From positions 1,611-17,445 of the forward strand of contig JAGRMK010000185.1 of the NCBI GenBank assembly GCA_020441345.1: 15,835 bases of DNA. Direction: 5' to 3'. Positions 6,644 through 12,550 of this stretch are shown piece after piece (the first letter of the stretch is position 1; every line of letters begins with the position of its first letter). A model generated the notes under the pieces. That model had not been told where the DNA came from. It saw only the letters and a program-made list of their open reading frames with translations, and searched no databases. The position numbers and the translations under genes were made by a program. The stretch is from Paracoccaceae bacterium (GTDB lineage Bacteria; Pseudomonadota; Alphaproteobacteria; Rhodobacterales; Rhodobacteraceae).

Positions 6644-9247
6644 ATGACGGAATCTGCCATGGTGCACGCCCCGACGAAAGGCGCGCGACAAGCCGTTGCG
6701 GCGCTGGTCATTGCCGGCACAAGCCTGGTATCCGCCGCAGCAATGGCCTGCCCGGACTGGCAGTTGACGGGCCAACAACTGAACTATTCGGCTGATCAAC
6801 TCTGGACCCCGCAGACGCTTTCGGTGGTCGCGGGCGGGGCCGACAATCTGCGCAACTGTCCGCAACCCGGCGTCGGCTATGTCGCGACACGGCCCGATTT
6901 CGATCTCACCTTCACGCAGAACGGCGCTGCCCGGGATCTGGAGTTCCGGGTGAATGCCTCGTGCGATACCGTGTTGCTGGTGAACGATGCGCGCGGGCAA
7001 TGGCATTTCGACGATGACGGCGGAGACGGGTTGAACGCGCGCCTGCGCCTGACCAACGCGCCCGAAGGGGCCTATGACATCTGGGTCGGAACCTATGGTT
7101 CCTCTACCTGCCAGGCGACGCTGACGCTGGAAACCTTCGGCGGCACGCCGGGCGGGGTCGTGGCGCCACCCCAGCAGACCGGCAGCGTTCCCGGGTGCCC
7201 CGACCCCGCGCTGGGAGCGCAAACCATGTCTTACCGGACCGCCGATCTTGCGCGCCCGCAGTCGTTTGGCGTGACCGCAGGCGGCGCGATGCAGATCGGG
7301 GGGTGCCCGCCGGGAATCGGGCGAGGATATGCCGATGCCCGCCCTAACCTGACGCTGGATATTCTGGACAGCGCGCGCGGCGCTGTTCTGGACCTGCGGG
7401 TTGACGGAACCTGTGATGCGGTGCTGCTGGTCAACGATCCGCAGGGACGCTGGAGTTTCAACGACGATTTCGACGGGTCCATCAACCCGCATCTCGCGCT
7501 GGAGGGCATGACGGCGGGGCATTATGACATCTGGGTGGGCACCTATAACCCGACGCCCTGCGCGGCGACGCTGCAGGCGGCGGTCAGCGGGGCCGCGCTG
7601 GCGCCAACGCCGGCCCCGTCACAACCGCCGGTGTTCAGCGGTTCGTCGGCTGTCGGGGATACCGTGTTCGGCTTCGCCAACGGCACCGAAGGCTGGGCGA
7701 TCAGCAGCGGCACGCTGTCTGCGGGTCCGGGCGGTCCGCTGCATGTCGTGACGCCGGGGGACGGGCGCACGGGCTACCTGGTTGCGCCGCCGTCCGTCAC
7801 CGGCGATTGGCGCGGGGTTCGGGCGGTTGAGGTCGTTATCCGGTCGGATCAGGGGCGGTTCTATGGCGCGTTTGACGAGGACGCGATCGGCGACATCGTC
7901 CTGTTCAACGGATCGATGACGGCGGCGGTGGAATTCCCACAGCAGGTCGGCTCCGGCTGGGCCAGGATGAGCGTCCCGGTCGAAGAGTCCCGCCTGTGGC
8001 ATCTGGGGGGCGGTGCCAGCCGCGTATCCGATGTTCTGAGCAATGTCACCGCGATGTGGGTACGCGGCGAATACGTGATCGGCGATACCCGCGCCGAGAT
8101 CGCTGAAATCGCGATTCGCGGGGCGATCCGCCAGGCTGCGATGCCCGCGACGCCGACGCAGCCGGGCGGCGAACAGGGTGTGATGGCCCTGCCGAGCTCG
8201 GGCAATCTGCAGGAGTTCCGCGACCGCGTCGGCCAGACGTTGCGCTTTCAGGTGACGGGCGCCGCCGAGGGCCGGGTCTGGGGTGCCGGGATTTATACCG
8301 ACGATTCCAGCGTGGCCCGCGCGGCGGTGCATGCCGGTCTGTTACGGGTCGGGCAGACCGGCGTGGTCCAGGTCATGATCCTGCCCGGACAGTCATCTTA
8401 CGAGGCGAGTTCGCTGAACGGTGTCCAGACCGCGCAGTATGGCGATTGGGGCGGCAGTTACCGCTTTGTCGTGACGCCCGCCGGGTCCACGACCTTTGCC
8501 CCCGCGCCGCGCTTCGAACTGGTCGTGGTGCCCGAGGGGATCACCTTTGACGCGGCGCGCCGCCGGGCCGAGAGCATGGGCGGACATCTGGCGACCGTTG
8601 CCAGCGCTGACGAGTTGCAGGCGCTCTTTGCCGTTGCCAACAATCCCGCCGGCTGGTCGCTGGAACAGGGACGGTATTTCATCGGGCCTTGGCTGGGTGG
8701 ATATCGTCAGGGGAGCCAGTGGATGTGGATCACTGGCGAGCCTTGGGGCTTCACCGCCTGGGCGCCGGGTCAGCCCGACAATTACCAGGGCCGCGAGACC
8801 CATGTGAACATGTGGGTGCGCGGCACCAGCCCGGCACCGCTACTGAACGACGCGGATCCGAATGTGCCCCTGCGCGGTTTCGTGGTCGAATACCCGGCGG
8901 GCGGGCAGGGTCTTGGCACCGCGCAGCCATCGGCACCGCAGGCACAGGACGGGTTCTTTGCCGAAGCATGGTACAACGGAGAGCGCGTCGATGGCTGCCT
9001 GCACTATGGCCGGGACTGCGGTCAGGACGCCGCTGATCGGTTCTGTCAGGTCATGGGGTATATCTATGCCGTTGACGGGGCGTATTCGCATGTCATGACC
9101 AGCCGGACCCTGGTTCTGGGCGACAATCGCATCTGCACGATCCCCAATGGTTGCGGGCATTTGATCAACGTCACCTGCGTGCCCAGCCCAGAGGCGCTGG
9201 GCGAGGCCCCGGTCGTCGGCCAACCCCAGGGTGCGATGGGCAAATAA
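6644..9247 (+). CDS. Secreted repeat protein 3: two Cys4 modules + laminin-B-like + LCCL + C-type-lectin-like + six-Cys domain
   Basis: ATG 6644 follows AAGGAG (6631-6636) by seven bases. The 867-residue product has a signal peptide cut at AMA|CPDW (Cys36). Modules lie at 36-164 and 185-313. A laminin-B-like domain (about 337-493) has FANGTEGW, YLVAPPSVTGDWRG and LSNVTAMWVRGEYVIGDT. An LCCL domain spans 516-610 (WGAGIYTDDSS, RAAVHAGL). A C-type-lectin-like domain (about 623-751) has GGHLATV, WITGE and QPDN (710-713), which in animal lectins favours galactose, plus LLND (733-736) in place of WND. It has no cysteines, unlike canonical CTLDs. A six-cysteine domain (769-848: VDGCLHYGRDCGQDAADRFC) follows, then a tail ending GAMGK. 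The content suggests calcium-dependent carbohydrate or surface binding outside the cytoplasm. That function is inferred, and no enzyme domain is present. Confidence 0.88.
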   Translation: MTESAMVHAPTKGARQAVAALVIAGTSLVSAAAMACPDWQLTGQQLNYSADQLWTPQTLSVVAGGADNLRNCPQPGVGYVATRPDFDLTFTQNGAARDLEFRVNASCDTVLLVNDARGQWHFDDDGGDGLNARLRLTNAPEGAYDIWVGTYGSSTCQATLTLETFGGTPGGVVAPPQQTGSVPGCPDPALGAQTMSYRTADLARPQSFGVTAGGAMQIGGCPPGIGRGYADARPNLTLDILDSARGAVLDLRVDGTCDAVLLVNDPQGRWSFNDDFDGSINPHLALEGMTAGHYDIWVGTYNPTPCAATLQAAVSGAALAPTPAPSQPPVFSGSSAVGDTVFGFANGTEGWAISSGTLSAGPGGPLHVVTPGDGRTGYLVAPPSVTGDWRGVRAVEVVIRSDQGRFYGAFDEDAIGDIVLFNGSMTAAVEFPQQVGSGWARMSVPVEESRLWHLGGGASRVSDVLSNVTAMWVRGEYVIGDTRAEIAEIAIRGAIRQAAMPATPTQPGGEQGVMALPSSGNLQEFRDRVGQTLRFQVTGAAEGRVWGAGIYTDDSSVARAAVHAGLLRVGQTGVVQVMILPGQSSYEASSLNGVQTAQYGDWGGSYRFVVTPAGSTTFAPAPRFELVVVPEGITFDAARRRAESMGGHLATVASADELQALFAVANNPAGWSLEQGRYFIGPWLGGYRQGSQWMWITGEPWGFTAWAPGQPDNYQGRETHVNMWVRGTSPAPLLNDADPNVPLRGFVVEYPAGGQGLGTAQPSAPQAQDGFFAEAWYNGERVDGCLHYGRDCGQDAADRFCQVMGYIYAVDGAYSHVMTSRTLVLGDNRICTIPNGCGHLINVTCVPSPEALGEAPVVGQPQGAMGK
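6749..7135 (+). repeat. 129-residue module 3.1 (type A)
   Basis: Type A copy: CPDWQLTGQQL, LWTPQTLSVVAGG, CPQPGVGYVATRPDFDL, VNDARGQWHFDDDGGDGLN. It is nearly identical to module 4.1. Confidence 0.86.
7196..7582 (+). repeat. 129-residue module 3.2 (divergent type B)
   Basis: The most diverged of the ten copies. WHF becomes WSF, the acidic loop reads NDDFDGSIN, CPPGIGRGYADARPNLTL replaces the usual PDF segment, and the end is LQAAV rather than an E-T/S motif. The length and all four cysteines are still kept. Confidence 0.8.
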
Positions 9248-9292
9248 CCACCCCGAGCCATCGGGGCGGATGCCCGCTGATCCGCGCAAGGC

Positions 9293-9322
9293 AGGGGCCG
9301 GGGGAATTCTCCGGCCCTTTTT
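9293..9322 (+). terminator. Rho-independent terminator of repeat-protein gene 3
   Basis: GGGCCGG (9295-9301) pairs with CCGGCCC (9311-9317), and the upper stem extends by G-C and G-T pairs. A run of five T follows (9318-9322). It lies about 46 bases past the stop codon. A smaller hairpin (CCCCGA...TCGGGG) precedes it at about 9251-9266. Confidence 0.8.
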
Positions 9323-9359
9323 CCTTGCCGTTCACGTCTGCGGCATCGCTGTCCACGGC

Positions 9360-9373
9360 TTGATCCATGTCAG
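9360..9373 (+). promoter_or_regulatory. Candidate FNR/CRP-family site upstream of repeat-protein gene 4
   Basis: TTGAT-CCAT-GTCAG matches eight of ten FNR-type consensus bases. It starts 75 bases before the start codon, against 76 for gene 2 and 74 for gene 3. No clear TAGAAT-like -10 box is seen at the class II distance; CACGCT sits there. The -10 is therefore unassigned. Confidence 0.45.
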
Positions 9374-9434
9374 ACACTCCGCGCGCCACAAATGCCACGC
9401 TCTGCATGTGATGAGACAAGAGAGGAGTGCACTC

Positions 9435-10736
9435 ATGACGAATTCACCCGCTTTGGCGCGGCGCGGTTCCGTCAGGCCAAGCGTCCTGCCCGCGCTGGCC
9501 TTTGTCGTGGCCAGTACGCTCGGCACGGCCGCCTTGGCCTGCCCGGACTGGTCCATGACCGGCCAGCAGCTTCGGTATACGTCGGATCAGTTGTGGACAC
9601 CGCAAACCCTGTCGGTGATTGCCGGGGGGTCGGACAACCTGGCGAACTGCCCGCAGCCGGGTAACGGCTATGTGGCCACGCGACCCGATTTCGACCTGAA
9701 CTTCAGCGGGAACGGCATGGGGCGCGATCTGGAATTCCGGGTCAACGCACAATGCGACACGGTGCTGCTGATCAACGATGCCCGCGGACAGTGGCATTTC
9801 GACGATGACGGCGGCGATGGGTTGAACGCACGGCTGCGCCTGCCTTCTGCCCCGGAAGGCGATTATGACATCTGGGTCGGCACCTATGGCTCTTCGACCT
9901 GCCAGGCGACGCTGACGCTGGAAACCTTCGGTGGCGGTGGCGGTGGCGGCGCTGTCTCCCCGCAGGCGCAATGCCCGGATCCGGGCCAGAACGGTCGGAT
10001 GCTGAGCTTCGACGGACAGGGGCTGTATTCCGCGCAGCGTTTCGATGTAATCGCGGGCGGCAATATCGACCTCGGCCTTTGCCAGACAGTGCCTGGCAAT
10101 GGGCATATTGTCGAAGGGCCGGATTTCACCCTGAACCTGACCGGCAACCCGCAGCAATACGATCTGGAATTCCGCATCGAGGGGTCTTGTGATCCGGTGT
10201 TGCTGGTCAATGATCCCAACGGGCAATGGCATTTCAACGACGACGACGGGGGCTTGAACTCGCGGCTGCGTCTGGATCGCGCGGCACCGGGGCTCTATGA
10301 TATCTGGGTCGGAACCTTTGGCGCTTCGACCTGCCAGGCCACGTTGGTCGCCGAGACCTTTGGCGGGGTTGTCGTGCAGCCGCCGCAACAGCCCGGCGTG
10401 CAGCCGGCGCCAGGCAATCTTACAAGCTATCGCGACCGGGTTGGCCAGACCTTCTCGTTCGAGGTCACGGGCGCGGCTGGCGGCTCGATCTGGGGGACCG
10501 GTATCTATACCGACGATTCCTCGGTGGCACGGGCGGCGGTGCATGCCGGCCTCGTGCAGGTCGGCCAGACCGGTGTGGTCCACGTGCAGATCCTGCCGGG
10601 GCAGCAATCCTATCAGGGGAGTAACCAGTTCGGCGTGCAATCCGCGAACTACGGCACCTGGAGCGGCAGCTACCAGTTCGTCCGGGGCGCGCCCAGCGGC
10701 GGCGGTGCCGCGCCGGGTGGCGGCCTGAGCAAGTAA
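9435..10736 (+). CDS. Secreted repeat protein 4: two Cys4 modules + LCCL
   Basis: ATG 9435 lies seven bases after AGAGGAG (9421-9427). An open frame reaching back to 9231 crosses the previous gene's end and terminator and is not used. The 433-residue product is the minimal form of the family. It has a signal peptide cut at ALA|CPDW (Cys36), modules at 36-164 and 180-308 joined by a run of seven glycines, and an LCCL domain at 325-416 (WGTGIYTDDSSVARAAVHAG, YGTWSGSY). A glycine-rich tail ends in GGLSK. The LCCL domain has no cysteine. The protein is probably exported and soluble; no membrane anchor follows the signal peptide. As the simplest member it may represent the ancestral layout, although loss of domains would look the same. 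Confidence 0.88.
   Translation: MTNSPALARRGSVRPSVLPALAFVVASTLGTAALACPDWSMTGQQLRYTSDQLWTPQTLSVIAGGSDNLANCPQPGNGYVATRPDFDLNFSGNGMGRDLEFRVNAQCDTVLLINDARGQWHFDDDGGDGLNARLRLPSAPEGDYDIWVGTYGSSTCQATLTLETFGGGGGGGAVSPQAQCPDPGQNGRMLSFDGQGLYSAQRFDVIAGGNIDLGLCQTVPGNGHIVEGPDFTLNLTGNPQQYDLEFRIEGSCDPVLLVNDPNGQWHFNDDDGGLNSRLRLDRAAPGLYDIWVGTFGASTCQATLVAETFGGVVVQPPQQPGVQPAPGNLTSYRDRVGQTFSFEVTGAAGGSIWGTGIYTDDSSVARAAVHAGLVQVGQTGVVHVQILPGQQSYQGSNQFGVQSANYGTWSGSYQFVRGAPSGGGAAPGGGLSK
9540..9926 (+). repeat. 129-residue module 4.1 (type A)
   Basis: Type A copy with CPDWSMTGQQL, CPQPGNGYVATRPDFDL, INDARGQWHFDDDGGDGLN and GSSTCQATLTLET. It is followed by the glycine linker encoded by GGTGGC repeats (about 9930-9950). 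Confidence 0.86.
9972..10358 (+). repeat. 129-residue module 4.2 (type B)
   Basis: Type B copy with CPDPGQNGRML, TVPGNGHIVEGPDFTLNLT, SCDPVLLVNDPNGQWHFNDDDGGLN. It is the closest relative of module 2.2. Confidence 0.86.
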
Positions 10737-10757
10737 CCGCCGCGACACGGGCAACCG

Positions 10758-10785
10758 AGGGGCCAGGGTTTTCCCTGGCCCCTTT
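10758..10785 (+). terminator. Rho-independent terminator of repeat-protein gene 4
   Basis: A perfect 11-base stem is formed by AGGGGCCAGGG (10758-10768) and CCCTGGCCCCT (10773-10783) with a TTTT loop, followed by TT. It starts 21 bases past the stop codon. Confidence 0.82.
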
Positions 10786-10857
10786 CGCTGGGGGATCGGG
10801 GAAAGTTCGGGCCGGCACACAGGTCCACCGCCTGAGCCAATGTGACAGAAATGATCA

Positions 10858-10900
10858 GCAGCCGTCGTGTTGCGACAGATCAGAAGAACACGACGGATGC
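10858..10900 (-). terminator. Long hairpin between convergent genes, possible terminator of the DUF2306 operon
   Basis: CCGTCGTGTT (10862-10871) pairs perfectly with AACACGACGG (10887-10896) around a 15-base loop. After one mismatch, GCA (10858-10860) also pairs with TGC (10898-10900). It lies 40-80 bases past the stop of the minus-strand DUF2306 gene, in a convergent gap. There is no strong T run on either strand, so termination is only one possible role. Confidence 0.4.
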
Positions 10901-10939
10901 ATAGAGACCGCGCGGCTGGAGTTCCTGGACCCGGATTGC

Positions 10940-11554
10940 TCAGATTCTGCGCAGCACGGTCTCGGCAAGCACCACGCAACCCGTCCAGGCCCCCAGGAAT
11001 ATGACGTCGGACGCAAAGCCCGTCGGTGGCTCGCCGGTGATGAGGTAAATGGGGAAATACACCATCGTCACTGCCGTTGCCCCCATTCCAAGCGCATAGG
11101 CGCGGATCATCCAGTTGTGATGGCGGGCAAAATCCCGCTTGTGGATGGAATGCATGGCAATGGCCAAAGCCACACCCAGCGCGATCCCGAACAGCAGCCG
11201 CCCGCTGCTGATGGCCACCGAATACGCGTCGGGAAAGCGCCAGAGAAGGCCCAGCGAACTCAGCGAGATCATTGCCCCCGCCGCGACAAACATGCGTCCC
11301 ATGACGCGGTGCAAAAGCCCGTATTTGCGCACCAGAACACGACCGAACTGGATGGGGCCAAGGATCCCGAACGTGGCGCCGCCCAGCACATGCAGGAAAT
11401 GCCAGACAGGCGCGGCGGTCAGGCGTTGGGCATCTTGGGGCAAGGCCCCCAGCGGGATCTGCACCACTTGCACAAGCGCCAGCAGGATCGTGAGCAGGGT
11501 GCCAAAATACAAGGCAGCAGGCACGACAACGTGTCTCGCGAGACGACGAGTCAT
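10940..11554 (-). CDS. DUF2306-family membrane protein
   Basis: This 204-residue hydrophobic protein has about five or six membrane segments. It carries DUF2306 hallmarks: HFLHVLGG and GPIQFG early, LLHRVMGRMF in the middle, and HHNWMIRAYALG later. The conserved histidines and arginines are typical of the family, whose biochemical role is not established. The start ATG (11552-11554) is preceded by GAAGGA at suitable spacing. It lies 25 bases downstream of the XRE-type regulator gene and on the same strand, so it is probably the last gene of a three-gene operon. Confidence 0.85.
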   Translation of the reverse strand: MTRRLARHVVVPAALYFGTLLTILLALVQVVQIPLGALPQDAQRLTAAPVWHFLHVLGGATFGILGPIQFGRVLVRKYGLLHRVMGRMFVAAGAMISLSSLGLLWRFPDAYSVAISSGRLLFGIALGVALAIAMHSIHKRDFARHHNWMIRAYALGMGATAVTMVYFPIYLITGEPPTGFASDVIFLGAWTGCVVLAETVLRRI

Positions 11555-11579
11555 TCAGGTAATCCTTCTATAGAGTGCC

Positions 11580-11792
11580 TTACGGCTCGTAGGTGAATAC
11601 GTCGTTCAGCGGCTTGCCAAAGACCGCTGCGATCTGAAACGCGAGTTCCAGCGTTGGAGAGTATTTTGCGTTCTCGATCGCGATGATCGTCTGTCGGGTG
11701 ACGCCGACGCGATCGGCCAGGGCTTGTTGTGTCATTTCGCCCGCGTCAAAACGGCATCGGCGGATCGAATTGGAAACCCTCGTCTTGGCCAA
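11580..11792 (-). CDS. Small XRE-type helix-turn-helix regulator
   Basis: The 70-residue protein is almost entirely one Cro/C1-type helix-turn-helix, with TQQALADRVGVTRQTIIAIE followed by AKYSPTLELAFQIAAVFG and NDVFTYEP. It matches the compact YozG-like regulators that are usually encoded beside a small membrane protein. The apparent start is TTG (11790-11792), only three bases after the stop of the upstream membrane gene, which suggests translational coupling. No good ATG or GTG alternative exists before the helix-turn-helix. It probably binds its own operon promoter; the palindromes at 12301-12326 are the best candidate site. Confidence 0.85.
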   Translation of the reverse strand: MAKTRVSNSIRRCRFDAGEMTQQALADRVGVTRQTIIAIENAKYSPTLELAFQIAAVFGKPLNDVFTYEP

Positions 11793-11795
11793 GGG

Positions 11796-12245
11796 TCAAA
11801 GACCCATGCGGTAAACCGCGACGCGGCACACCTCCGAACCAAACCCCGCAACCGCCATGCCAATCAGCATGGTGTTCATCGCTGCAAGCGCGCCCCACCC
11901 GGTTGCAAGCAGCCCGACGGCGGCCAGAAACCCGCAGCTGATCGCGACCAAAGACACCACGGCGCTGCGGCTGTTGATCGTCTTGTCGCGCTCATCGGTG
12001 ATGACGTGCAGCTTGGTCTGGTTGGTCAGGACGACATAGGCGATGTTGAACAGGATCAGGACCACGATGGCCAGAACGACCCCGCCGCCGATCAGCCAGA
12101 TCACATCCCAGGCCCAAAGCGACAACCCATCGATGCCGTCATAGGCCCCTGTCACGGTGCCGTTCCAGATCGGAAGACCCCACAGGAAAAAGGCGACAAC
12201 GCCTGACATAAGCGCGCTCCAGGCACCGCGTTCTTCGAATGACAT
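11796..12245 (-). CDS. Small membrane protein paired with an XRE-type regulator
   Basis: The 149-residue protein begins MSFEERGAW at 12245, eight bases after a GGGGAG ribosome binding site. An in-frame extension to 12275 lacks such a site. Four hydrophobic segments are visible, with a cytoplasmic-type DERDKTINSR loop in the middle and a C-terminal YRMGL. The MSF(Q/E)E(K/R)xAW opening, the DERD..I..R loop and the YRxG end are features I recall from a family of integral membrane proteins encoded next to compact XRE regulators. Such pairs have been suggested to act as membrane sensor plus regulator, but no function is established. It is the first gene of the proposed operon. Confidence 0.75.
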   Translation of the reverse strand: MSFEERGAWSALMSGVVAFFLWGLPIWNGTVTGAYDGIDGLSLWAWDVIWLIGGGVVLAIVVLILFNIAYVVLTNQTKLHVITDERDKTINSRSAVVSLVAISCGFLAAVGLLATGWGALAAMNTMLIGMAVAGFGSEVCRVAVYRMGL

Positions 12246-12550
12246 TGGTGTTGCTCCCCGAATCCGGTGTGTCATCGGTAGGAATCAGGTACACTGAAGC
12301 TTACACTGTGTAAAGTATATTTTACATGCCGGCGTCGCAATTCGCGGGTGATGCCAGGCGGTGCCGAGATGCCCGCCCGCACGCCCCATGGTGGCTTTCG
12401 TGGCTGGGAAGCGGGACTTTCGCCTGATCGCGCGAGGGAGTGGACAAGCGCGGTGTGGCACACCAGGCTCCGCATTGCGCACGAGGCGGCCTCTCGAACT
12501 GCATCCACCGAACGCCGCTTCTGACCGGGGCGCGACCAGGGTGCACGGCT
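12246..12550. other. 305-base gap between AraC gene and membrane/XRE operon
   Basis: The gap lies downstream of the AraC gene and upstream of the minus-strand operon. The left end holds the operon leader and the palindromes described separately. Positions 12402-12443 resemble the 3' end of the DnaE2 gene at 14804-14841. I see no convincing gene; the minus-strand open frames here look like chance GC-rich frames. No clear terminator for the AraC gene is visible. Confidence 0.6.
12301..12326 (-). promoter_or_regulatory. Overlapping palindromic operator in the membrane/XRE operon promoter
   Basis: TTACAC-T-GTGTAA (12301-12313) is a perfect palindrome. It overlaps TGTAAA-N6-TTTACA (12309-12326), a second perfect inverted repeat. 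On the minus strand a TATACT-like -10 falls inside the second repeat, with TTGCGA about 15 bases upstream of it. A bound repressor would therefore cover the promoter. This AT-rich island stands out from its GC-rich surroundings and lies about 55-80 bases before the start codon of the membrane protein gene. Confidence 0.5.

Noticed and set aside
1903..10358. CRISPR-like or satellite repeat array
   Set aside because: The repeats are coding, 387 bases long, diverged at DNA level and separated by coding linkers. There are no short identical repeats with uniform spacers.
1807..10736. Lipoprotein reading of the four repeat proteins, because cysteine follows the signal peptide
   Set aside because: The residues before the cysteine are A-x-A (AAA, AVA, AMA, ALA). 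This fits signal peptidase I and lacks Leu/Val/Ile at -3 of a lipobox. The cysteine is also the first conserved cysteine of every internal module, so it is structural.
9444..10979. Minus-strand open frame (511 codons) opposite repeat-protein gene 4
   Set aside because: This is the same shadow effect. Its repeats only reflect the modules on the other strand, and it overlaps a terminator and the DUF2306 gene.
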